From Balanoglossus misakiensis (lineage: Eukaryota > Hemichordata): a stretch of 64,000 nt of DNA. Made by a program: the position numbers and the translations under genes. This document shows positions 51,409 to 64,000 of this stretch, one piece after another (positions within the stretch are counted from its first letter, which is position 1; the number at the start of each line of letters is the position of its first letter). The stretch covers positions 5,704,001-5,768,000 of the forward strand of contig CM082582.2 in the NCBI GenBank assembly GCA_040954595.2, read 5' to 3'. The notes beneath the pieces were generated by a model. The model saw only the letters and a program-made list of their open reading frames with translations. It was not told the origin of the DNA and did no database searches.

Positions 51409-51879
51409 TGTCGTGAATTTTCTTTCCGCCTGTCGCCGCTAAAATCGTGGAATTTCGACGCAGACGAATTCTATGTTTACGACACAGTTACACAGTGTGT
51501 GTGTGTTTGTCAGTTGTTCGCTGATTTTGAAATTGCCACCGACGAGTTGAATCATGGGAAAATTCAGACCCTCTAGGTTTTCGTTTAAAAGTAAAACAAA
51601 ACGTTCAGTACAGACTAGTCCTAGTTGCTCTTTTTATGCGCAAATAATAAAACATTCAATAAAATTAAATGAAAAAGTTTTAATATTGTCGATGCTAATA
51701 GGAAACGGTGAAACTGTCTATGGTCAGAAATCTTTTTCAAGTGATACAAAATTATAAGGAGCTAAAGGGTCTCAATCTAACCTCGTTGTGAGCAACATTT
51801 CCCGCGAAGAAACAAATCAGCTGGAAATCGACCACAGAAACACACATAACCTGAGAAATGACGTGACCATATTTATGCA
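51409..51879. promoter_or_regulatory. Bidirectional promoter region, ANLN / GINS2
   Basis: Only 471 bp separate the two outward-facing start codons. The region contains TTTCCCGCGAA at 51798-51808, an E2F-type site about 70 bases before the GINS2 ATG. It also has TTTGAA at 51526-51531, the CHR hexamer used by DREAM/B-MYB complexes, and a short (TG)n run near 51497-51506. Both genes are cell-cycle controlled in other animals. Sharing of one promoter is an inference from spacing. Confidence 0.7.
51798..51808. promoter_or_regulatory. Candidate E2F binding site
   Basis: TTTCCCGCGAA matches the E2F consensus TTTSSCGC and lies 71 bases upstream of the GINS2 start codon. Function is inferred from the motif and from gene identity. 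Confidence 0.55.
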
Positions 51880-53977
51880 ATGGATCCTTCTGAAGTTGAA
51901 TTTTTAGCTGAAAAACAGACAGTTGTCATTATACCAAACTTTGCACAGGACAAAGTTTACCTAATAAGCGTAAGTTGCAATAACTTCGTTTCCCGTATTT
52001 TTTATGCACGGGGACAATACTCATTGACAGTGACACTGTGTACAAAACTGTCAACAGTTATCTGATTGTCTCAAGTATTGAAGTATTATATTTATACACT
52101 TGTGGTATTGCTTCTTGATCGGGTATGCATAGGAGACTATATAACTAAAGGATACGTACCACGCACTTATGTTACCAAAAATAAATACAATTTCAGTTTT
52201 TGTTTTCAAATGTGTAAGTGTTCAAATTATTATTTTGACTGGTTATTGTTGTCAGGGGGATGTTGGACCATTCAATCCAGGGTTGCCTGTAGAGGTACCT
52301 TTGTGGATGGCAGTGAATTTGAAACAAAGACAGAAATGTAGAATACAACCACCAGAGTGGATGAATGTTGGTAAGAATTAATAATCATTGTGTTGTACAT
52401 TTCTACTTGCCTTTGCTTTTGATAAGAGAGTATGATCCCAAAATATTTGTTGTGTTACTGTATGCAGGTGACATTTTGCAGCAGTTGGAGGGGGGGGGGT
52501 ATGCAGGGTTTGGTCATGAATATTTCCAAAAATGAAGTCATTGCGCATGATTTCAAAGATTATGACTTGTTGCCAGTGAACTTATGTTTGGCAACTGATG
52601 AGGGAAGTTGGCCAGGTACAGTGTTCATTGTCATTTTGGTAACAAAGTTTTGTTTTTGTTTTTAATTAATTAAAAGAAATATTAGAAGCCAAAAAGCAGG
52701 AGGAGTTAGATTCTGCGGTTTTCCAGCCAATGTTAAATGAACATTACATGGAAGTAGCCCAGCTGTTACTCAGTTGGTAAGTTTGACAACATTTGGCTTC
52801 AAGCATCAGTCATGTGTTTTGCTTTCTGTTTGTTTGAGAATACCTGGGTACACCAATGCTGTGTTAAATGACTAGAAATCAATTGTCAATTGTGTGGTCG
52901 AAGATGCAATATACCAAAGATTACTTTTAATAATGGTACTTACTTTAAATACTGAAGCAATCATTTATTGTAGTTGTTCAGAGATTTGCAGTCTCTAAAA
53001 GGATGCAGGATGCTTACAGCTATAACCTTTGTTTCAGAGAAAATGCTTATTTCATCATTCATGTAAAAATGTACATACATGTATCAGTGCAAAATCTGTG
53101 AAATCTCATTTACAAGTAGAAAACATTTCTATTCCCCCTCTTAAAGGCCTAGTAAGGAACATGGAAAATGTTAGTTGTTTGACCATGCTGTTTTTGACCA
53201 TGTATTCAATAAAACGTGTCTTGATTTTAATACAGTGCAACCAATGACATTCCAAGGGCTGATGAAGTCCGCACTCTGATCAAGGACGTGTGGGACATCA
53301 GGATTGCTAAACTTAGAAGCAGTATTGATAAGTTTGTCAGCGAGCAAGAAACCCATGCAAAGGTAAACCCAATACATGTATTACAAGTGACTGCAGTCAT
53401 CTCACATTATACACACTGTCATTGATATAAAAAAAATTTTTTTGCACATATACATTTTTATACTCTGTTGGTGCATAACTAAGGGAAAGATCCAAGGTCA
53501 CCACAGAATTCTTTTGATATAGAGATGCTTTTTGTTGAGTATACAAGACAAGAAAATAGCTAGGTATACACCACTTCACGGATAGTGTAACCTAGGGGGT
53601 TATGGGACAGTTTGCGTTCTGATCGGTAACTTAGCCATGATGTACCCACCATGTTGAACGCAAATTATACCATCATGCATTGCAGAGACCCTATCCGCGA
53701 AGTGGTCTATGCAACGAAATGTGTCCATGTAATATAGAATAGGGAAATTATAAATTAGCATTTCCGTTATTCAATAGCATGAACATGACATGTGATGTGA
53801 CGTCAAATTTCATGTCGTGACACATGTCTTTCCTGTTTTTTCTTTCTTTCTCAGCTTGATAACCTCTCATTGATGGAAATCAACACAATACGTCCATTTC
53901 TGACCCGGGCATTGGATCACATGCACACACTTCGCACTAATACACTGCTAGGAAGCAGAGCAGCTACACAGGACTGA
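51880..53977 (+). CDS. GINS2: GINS complex subunit 2 (PSF2)
   Basis: Exons are 51880-51969, 52256-52370, 52677-52776, 53236-53362 and 53855-53977, giving 184 residues (human 185). GINS2 is one of four subunits of GINS, which joins CDC45 and MCM2-7 to form the CMG replicative helicase in the nucleus. The start [21 protein letters not shown] is almost identical to the vertebrate protein. [49 protein letters not shown] and [10 protein letters not shown] follow in family order. The first Met is fixed by homology. It is transcribed away from ANLN. AATAAA at 54526-54531 is a candidate polyadenylation signal. Confidence 0.97.
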
Positions 53978-55731
53978 AATTGACGACGCAGTGGGTGCAG
54001 ATTTCAACGTCAGAAAAGATGCGTGGACAATGTTTATTCATTTCACTGAACTTTTGGCAAATCGTGTTTTTGGTGATGGACAGAATGAGAAGGCAAACTG
54101 CTGTTTCTGATGTGGATAATTGAAAAGAATGTTCGGGATTTTGTTCTCAAGTGTATTCTTCACTATTGTTTTGGTTTGGAATGATATACAGGATGCTATT
54201 ACAAATCATTCCATTGTCATGGTAATGGAAGCCCATTGTGCTATTGTAAATATGGTGAAAGAAAAACAAAAGAAAAACAAAACCTACATTCCTTTCCCAC
54301 CTCAGTTACCCAAATCTCCCCTGTTAGAAAAGTGAGTCATCATTGCCTTATTTGCCTGCAGCTCCTGTGAATACTGTATCAAATACTGTATCTGTACGAA
54401 AACAGATGCCCAACTCTAACAATTAGGATTTTATTACCTATGATGAAAATATGAAAAATACCACTTGTATTTTTAAATGTTTATTACACCAAATCAAATA
54501 TAATACAGCATTGTCATCATGACACAATAAAATTAAATCAAAACAATTGAGCAAACAATTTTTTCTTTATTTATTAAGCTGAGAAAATCATTCACATTTC
54601 AATAGCAAGTCATCTGTATATCAAGAATGAATTTGATAAGAAAACAATCCCACTTCATACAGCTCTTGAAGTTGCCTTCATATCAGGACACAAAGTTAGT
54701 AGAATATTAGCAAGGTACCAGAATATGGTTGCCTAATTACATGGTTTTAAATAAACACTGTCATGGACCTTCCAGTTTTAAAAAGTAAAAATTACTCTAT
54801 TGCCTGAATAGTATAATTAGTCCATGAACAAATCAATGTTGAGTAGTATAAATAATACATATTAAATAACTTCTCTCACTAAAACCTATCAAAGATGATT
54901 TTGTCCTTGTAAAATTGCAATGTACTTGCAATTAAACTGGTTATCTAGTCAGACCTCAATGTAGTATTCAGGTACAATGTACCTGAGATGGTAGTGGTGG
55001 CAGTGGTTTTTTTCATGCATGGTTTTTCTCTGCATTGATGTGCAACAGAACTCGGAAACATGAAAAGAACATTCATTACATCCGGGATGTAGATCGGCCC
55101 TAGCAATTTTGTATACACGTAACACATAATATTTAATGAAAACACTTAAAATATATCAAGATGTTAAAAACTATAACAGCACCTGCTCGGATGGTTCGCT
55201 GTTGACAAAAGTAAGATTTTTTCTATCACTTTGTCAGAACCAACATTCACATAGGACTTGAGGTATATAGTGCAAGTGACGGTTAAAATGCCCACTTTTC
55301 AAAAAATAATACTGAACTATAAAATGCTTGCCGTAACTACAAAGTGCTTCATAAATAGAAATAAATGCTCACAAGTTTATTTATAATGACCTGTCCAACA
55401 ATTTACATACAACAGAAGGCTAGTATATGCAATAAAAATACCTGACAAGACCAAGGTTAAGTGCAGAGAAACTGCAATGCCTGCAGAAATGACTTGGTTG
55501 GTTGAGTAATATTTTTCGCCTCTTGGGATGGGATTGTGACTTTTATAAATATGGACTGAGCAGCCATATGGAAAATTAGCTGGTTAAATGTCTATACCAC
55601 AAAAAAAGGGAACAACAAAGGCAACCGTGAAGTAACATCCGACACTCGTTCAAACGCATCCAAGATGGCCGCCCCAAACACCAGAGATAACAAGTGAGTG
55701 ATGAGGGTTAGAAAATGTCACTGCGCGCTTT
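53978..55731. other. Convergent 3' region between GINS2 and GMPR
   Basis: AT-rich spacer holding the 3' UTRs of GINS2 (plus) and GMPR (minus). Candidate signals are AATAAA at 54526-54531 on the plus strand and TTTATT motifs near 54563 and 55377 for the minus strand. I saw no other gene or clear repeat. Confidence 0.6.
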
Positions 55732-59094
<3,363 letters not shown>

Positions 59095-59547
59095 TTTGGA
59101 GGTAGTTACAGGTCTAGGTCCTGGGTTGGGTATGCAATTATACTTCAGCGTGGGCGCACACTCAACGAGGGAATCCCGCGCGCAACGTCACAGGAAGTGC
59201 AACCTTTGACCTTTCTCTTTCACGAATCCCCGGCTTACCCAACCCGATGACGTATGGAACATTGGCGCTTATTGGCTGGTACTTCTACTAATAACAACCC
59301 GTTTGTCAGCACCAGCATTGTTTTTACATAAATCTAGATGTATTTGAGGACAGAATTGTTGACAGTTGACAATTGAAGTCTGAATTATTGATAATTGAAT
59401 TATCTATATTTCTGCAATACTGTTGCAGTATTATCAAAGGTAGACCTGCACGGATTGCGACAATCGTTGAACCAATCACGTCGCGAGTTACAAACCGACA
59501 AGAAGTAACATTACAGACTTGCAATCAGAGAACGCAGGACCGTCACG
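59095..59547. promoter_or_regulatory. Bidirectional promoter region, GMPR / NEDD8
   Basis: The 453-bp gap between outward-facing start codons contains two inverted CCAAT boxes (ATTGG at 59261 and 59271) and a TGACGT CRE half-site at 59248-59253. The part nearest GMPR is CpG-rich (CCCGCGCGC near 59176). This is the composition of a housekeeping bidirectional promoter; sharing is inferred. Confidence 0.65.
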
Positions 59548-61737
59548 ATGCTGATCAAAGTGAAGGTGAGATTCGGTATTTTGAAATGATTAGTAAATTT
59601 TAGAGTCCAGATGTATTACTTAACTACCATCTGACAATTCACCATGCTATATTAGAAGAAAGAGCTGTAAACATTAAGAATTTTTGTAATTTTTCTTCCA
59701 TGTCTGTTGTCACCAAATCTGGACACCCATCGTAATTGACTTGTTTCATCAACATGGAAATGGTTGCCATTGTGTGGAACTAGACGCTTACGGGAAAGGA
59801 GGTGAGATACATTTTAATCTAGACATTCATGTAGTACATTTTCTCTGCGCTTGGTGGATAGATCCTTGTTACCACCGTAGCCTAGAAGCTAACACTTGCG
59901 CATGTCTTTACATAGAAACCGGAAGTACTATTCTTTTGGCATGCACTTTCAGCATTGTCATGTCCACAGTCAATGACACTTTCACATTTGGTCGTTTGTG
60001 CGACGAAATGTTGTGATGTTAAATTCCAATTTGTCAGAGGAGCCTCCTAGCTCTGCGTACTACAGGTCTGTGTGTTCCCGGCTTTACACGGCCTCCACCT
60101 GTGTAACGCCGGGAACACACAGACCTGTACGCAGAACTAAGGAAGTAGCCTCCTAGCTGCAATGATTGTAGCGGGTGCTGCTAGGATCGGTTGACTGACA
60201 CACCAGTCAACTTAGCAGCACCCGCTACAATCATTGCAGCTAGTAGCCTCCGTGCTTACACTAGTGTTAGACTTACAGTACAGTCACTCACTGTCAGTCA
60301 GTGGCTGAAATTACTTGACAATGAGATACTATATGAGGTTCTCAACTTTGTTCCTAAATTTAACCTGTTCATTGTAAACATAACTGAATTGGTGGCAACA
60401 TCTACCAGACTAAGTGTCATCCATCACGGAATCGGATTATAGTACATTTGTAATGTTCTTCTTGGGTTTTTATTTTCCAGATTGAAATCGATATAGAACC
60501 TACAGACAAGGTGGGTGTATTGCCTCAAATCGGTCAGCTTTTCTTGGAAATTATGAAGTGAACATGTCCATGTCACTCTTTGACAAGTGCGACTGGCCAA
60601 AATTCTTTGCTAATCCAAGGCTACTCAGTATTACCATTATTAATCTGATAAGTTTTAGTGTTCAAGTGAAGTACGGTACCTGATCGATGTGAGCACTTTT
60701 GAAAATGGCTTTGGCACAGAAGCTGACTGTCTCTAAAGCAGTTGTAAAAGTCTGGTACAGCCAGCCGGCATGTTTCAGCCAGCCATGTTTATGAGAATGT
60801 TTTCCTGTGGTGCAAGTACTAGTTACACTAAATCCTGTCTAAACCGAACCCTGTCTAATCTGGAAACTTCCTGTCCCATTATATTGACATAGAAGCACAT
60901 ATTAACAGAACCTCTATAAACCGGACACCGCTACTTTTCAAAACAGTTCCACACATTATGAGAACATTGCATCCATTGTCATTTCAGGTGGAAAGAATAA
61001 AAGAAAGAGTTGAAGAAAAAGAAGGAATTCCCCCACCTCAACAAAGGTTAATTTTTAGCGGCAAACAAATGTAAGTGTACGTAGGTATATAACCATGAAC
61101 TTCCATACCATGCTGATGGGGAACATTCATTGTGCAGTGTTCTGGCCTGAGCTGCAGTTCAGTAAGCAGCAAAATTTACAAGTTGGCATATTTTATTGAT
61201 GGACTGTATATGGTGGTCAGGGTGTCATGCCAGTGCAAATGTTTGTAATGCCAGTCTCTGGTTCTTTGCTACATATGATGGAGAAATAGTCACAAGAACA
61301 TTAAAATTGGCCATAACTGCACATCAAACACTAGTATCCAAAACAGATGTGCAGAAATGGTGGTAAAAGGGAACAAGGACTGGTTGTCGCACCGCGTTTG
61401 TTTGTTTATAAACATAACAAGTCATCTACGAATCCCTGAAAGTAGATCATTCCAAGAATGAACGAAGCAGCCAACCGCAGCGTAGACTGGGCATGACAAC
61501 AACTGAAGATCATAGTAGGTTCGTGGCGACTGCAGTGGGGTTTGCTCTGGTATGGGAGGACATATTTTCCTCAAAGGGGACACCCACGCGGCGTGACAAC
61601 CGCTTCCCTTTAAAACCCTCATAAAATTCCTTCCTTTTCTTCGTCTCCTCAGGAACGACGACAAGACGGCAGCAGATTACAAAGTCCAAGGCGGATCAGT
61701 TTTACATTTGGTTCTGGCTCTGAGAGGAGGCCATTGA
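59548..61737 (+). CDS. NEDD8: NEDD8 ubiquitin-like modifier precursor
   Basis: Exons are 59548-59565, 59784-59801, 60481-60510, 60988-61070 and 61653-61737, giving 77 residues. NEDD8 is conjugated to cullins and activates SCF-type ubiquitin ligases. [22 protein letters not shown] and [16 protein letters not shown] are almost unchanged from other animals. Ile44, Lys48, Ala72 (which sets E1 specificity) and the LALRGG tail ending at Gly76 are all present. Position 39 is Pro, where human NEDD8 has Gln. The precursor ends with a single His after Gly-Gly, so a DEN1/UCHL3-type protease need remove only one residue; human has five (GGLRQ). Two of the exons are just 18 nt. AATAAA at 62041-62046 is a good polyadenylation signal. 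Confidence 0.97.
60041..60251. mobile_element. Two adjacent long hairpin (foldback) elements in NEDD8 intron 2
   Basis: Hairpin 1 pairs 60046-60089 with 60101-60142; the stem includes TCTGTGTGTTCCCGGC and its complement, and the loop is about 11 nt. Hairpin 2 pairs 60153-60183 with 60213-60243 (31 bp, perfect, starting CTAGCTGCAATGATTGTAGC), with an inner stem GTTGACTG/CAGTCAAC at 60190-60197 and 60204-60211. AGCCTCC occurs at 60041, 60147 and 60245, bordering each hairpin, which looks like duplicated target sites. Confidence 0.85.
60834..60950. mobile_element. Family D element, truncated copy
   Basis: AACCCTGTCTAATCTGGAAA and CCTCTATAAACCGGACACC match the internal part of the element at 38072. 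The right end is missing. It lies in NEDD8 intron 3. Confidence 0.55.
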
Positions 61738-63548
61738 TAACCGTGACCCGGTCAGAGATAATAATTGATGCATGCAGCCAGTGGGAGACATACAATACTA
61801 CCAACATGAAAGGCCAACAGTGGACGCTTTTGCAGAGTCATCGGTGACTTGACAATATCATGTACATTTTAAAAAAATCCTCATTTTCTTTTTAAGGGCC
61901 AACCCCCCAGGTCTCCATCAATGTAGTGTCTTGTACGTGTAGGCGGTTATTTATGTTACTTTGGTTGAACAATGGTAGATTTTGATGATGTTTTGTTTCT
62001 TTTCCAGAAAAAAATTGTTTACTTAGAAAAATAACTGTTTAATAAATCGACATTCATTGTAACAGTGTTCTCAGATTTTCTTATTTTGTTTGTATTGCAC
62101 CAAAGTGCTTAAAATTATACTGTAATGGTAGTGTATTTTTTTAGGATTTCAACAAAAACAAGTTCGTGAAAGAAAGTTGGCGGTGTGTGGTGGCAATTCT
62201 AAGCAATACATTTTTGTTTGGCTACAAGAGACAAGTAAATGTTCAAACTGCTAGCTGAGTCTCTTTGTATTTTGTCATGTTACAGCAAATTTGCTCCTGC
62301 GAGGATGGATGGACACAGAAATTCTATTGCCAAGTGGGATTGTGTAGAATTTGGTTGTGTGTGACCGGTGCTGAAATACTAACTACAAATTGACATAATA
62401 AGGCAGACAGAATCGACTAAAATGCAGCATTCTGTACTGCTAAACTAGTTGGTGCCACTCCAAAGCTTTCATATTTTCCCGACAGGCGAGAAAAAGTTTA
62501 CCTGTTCACAGCGAATAAGCTTGATGTACACAGCAATGAACAGCATATAGCTGAAAGAAACACCATTGCATATGCATCTGGATACGAGTTATTCACCACC
62601 TGAGGGCGCACTTCTATACTTCTCAAACAATGTGTGCAGCTATAGTCAATCAGTCTCAGAAGCCTTTTTGTATTACCAGTGGTTTATTATTACGCATGAA
62701 CAATATGTTGTAGAGAGGAATCATACATTTGACAGCAATTCATGATTATTATCCTTTCACATCATAATGCTTCTCATCATGTCTTCAAGTGGCAGTTGCA
62801 TAAAAATGCCCATCAATGTACTGCATAAAATCCTTCAATTTAAAACTCCACCCATGCCTGCCTTCACAGAATTTCAAAGTTGATTAAAATTGATCATGGT
62901 GCATTTTTACCACAGTGCTAGATCAGTTGGATAACAGGGAATTGAAGACTTGATCATGGCCATGCTGTTAAGCACAGCACTCTTTCACTGCATTTTATTT
63001 CAACTGACAGCTGAAAGTGATCAATTCATACATACCCAAAGTATAAGATGACAAGAATACACAGAAATCCCCCCCCCCTTATAAATCTCAATATTTCCTA
63101 CTTATGCCAGGCATGTAAATGTTTTGTTTCAGCTATAAGGGGAGAACCAATTTGATTTCGGGGGGGTGGGGGGGGGGTGGGTGGAGGATTTGGGTATGTC
63201 AGCAATATGTGTTCCAGCCACTGAACACAGCAAATTTATATTTTCTTACCAGTCTACATTTTTCTTCAGAATAAAAATTGTTTTCCTGGGCACCGTCTAC
63301 CAACACCCCCCCCCCCCCCCTCCCCCAGAAACTAAATGGTTCTCCCTTAGAAAAGGTGAGGCTCTTGACAGGATGCAGCATCATCTGTAAAAATTCTTTA
63401 TGAATTGGGGAGGGCCCTGAGGCCTGAACAGCAGGAATATATAAAGGTCATTTGTCTAGTTTTTCACTGATATAAAATACCACCATACCCATAGGGTAAA
63501 TGTAAAAGTAATTCATAGATTTCAATAACGCTAAGGCTTCGATAACAG
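61738..63548. other. Convergent 3' region between NEDD8 and APRT
   Basis: NEDD8 3' UTR runs to about 62060 (AATAAA at 62041). The rest is probably APRT 3' UTR and spacer. A TTTATT at 62681-62686 is a candidate minus-strand signal. A family E element lies at 63135-63349. No other gene was seen. Confidence 0.6.
63135..63349. mobile_element. G/C-tract foldback element, family E (copy 2)
   Basis: The left end TAAGGGGAGAACCAATTTGA is followed by long G runs (GGGGGGGTGGGGGGGGGG). The right end has a C run and then CTAAATGGTTCTCCCTTA, complementary to the left. Its 215-bp length equals that of the copy at 38737. Confidence 0.75.
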
Positions 63549-63685
63549 TTAATACTGAATGAGTGAATGGAATGGAAAATCGAGACGGCTCTTCCCCTCG
63601 AGGTCCGACAGTTCAATAACCACGAGGCCCAACTTGAGATCGCCTTTCATCTGCGAGACCAGCTTTCCGGCAGCCACCATTGTCC
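63549..63685 (-). CDS. APRT: Adenine phosphoribosyltransferase, last exon only
   Basis: One minus-strand exon encodes the last 45 residues plus stop, entering in phase 1 after a cttccaacag acceptor. It starts with GTMVAAGKLVSQMKGD and ends FPFHSLIQY, matching the C-terminus of animal APRT, where GTM closes the PRPP-binding loop (DDLLATGGTM) encoded by the previous exon. APRT makes AMP from adenine and PRPP in purine salvage. The earlier exons are not in 63686-64000 and lie to the right of the window. LSDLEGKSRL aligns with the family's L-x-x-L-x-G-x-x-x-L. Confidence 0.88.
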
Positions 63686-64000
63686 CTGTTGGAAGAACCA
63701 TGGAAAAGCCATACAATCAGAACTTAAGCATCACACAACTTTTCACATGACCCGCTGAAACTCTGTAAGTCTCAGGTGATCAAAAAGCAGGAGACGGTAG
63801 ATGAGTATTGATAGAAATGGCATCTCAAGAGATGTATCTTAAGGGGGCATTTGTTGTAACTTTTGACCTTTATTAATTTCAATAGTTGTTCTGTGTACCA
63901 AATGCAATTTCTTGTTCTACTCCAAACAGCATGCTAATATACCCAGTACTCCTCTTGTCAACATAGCCTGTATGTGTGTAACGGCCATTGTTATTGTTGA
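63686..64000. other. APRT intron, no feature seen
   Basis: This is the intron upstream of the last APRT exon on the minus strand. I looked for the DDLLATGG motif exon and did not find it. Confidence 0.6.

Noticed and set aside
61422-61664. 80-residue minus-strand frame near the last NEDD8 exon
   Set aside because: It overlaps the NEDD8 acceptor and exon on the opposite strand and has no family resemblance.

Overview
The window is nuclear DNA from an animal, most likely a marine invertebrate deuterostome (hemichordate- or cephalochordate-like). The phylum is an inference from gene content and repeat texture and was not tested. The genes are split by many introns with GT-AG (and two apparent GC-AG) boundaries. 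Introns and spacers are AT-rich and full of short palindromic non-autonomous transposons and microsatellites. Nothing prokaryotic or viral was seen. All gene models were spliced by hand using frame continuity across introns and recalled family conservation; nothing was checked by a search.

Layout, left to right. (1) 128-11599, minus: 5' and middle part of a KIAA0513-like gene (7 exons seen, 3' end off the left edge). (2) 13245-16531, plus: MPPE1/PGAP5, complete in 8 exons. (3) 18111-18859, minus: cytochrome b5 domain gene, 3 exons seen, C-terminus unresolved. (4) 20263-24070, plus: TCAIM, complete in 8 exons (496 aa). (5) 25680-37016, plus: a 1880-residue zinc-finger protein made from one small exon and one very large exon, split by a 5.7 kb intron. 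(6) 41300-51408, minus: anillin (ANLN), complete in 16 exons (1181 aa). (7) 51880-53977, plus: GINS2/PSF2, complete in 5 exons (184 aa). (8) 55732-59094, minus: GMP reductase, complete in 8 exons (348 aa). (9) 59548-61737, plus: NEDD8, complete in 5 exons (77 aa). (10) 63549-63685, minus: last exon of APRT, running off the right edge.

Organisation. Neighbours are often head-to-head. ANLN/GINS2 (471 bp apart) and GMPR/NEDD8 (453 bp apart) very likely share bidirectional promoters; KIAA0513/MPPE1 and CYB5/TCAIM are divergent at 1.4-1.6 kb. The ANLN/GINS2 gap carries an E2F-type site and a CHR-type hexamer, which fits two cell-cycle genes (cytokinesis scaffold and replicative helicase subunit). 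GMPR and APRT, two purine-salvage enzymes, flank NEDD8.

Most unusual points: the zinc-finger protein with three widely separated finger pairs; a NEDD8 precursor with a one-residue tail; a cytochrome b5 whose heme loop appears two residues short; two adjacent long hairpins in NEDD8 intron 2; and at least seven families of short inverted-repeat elements, two copies of which sit within about 15 bases of a splice donor.
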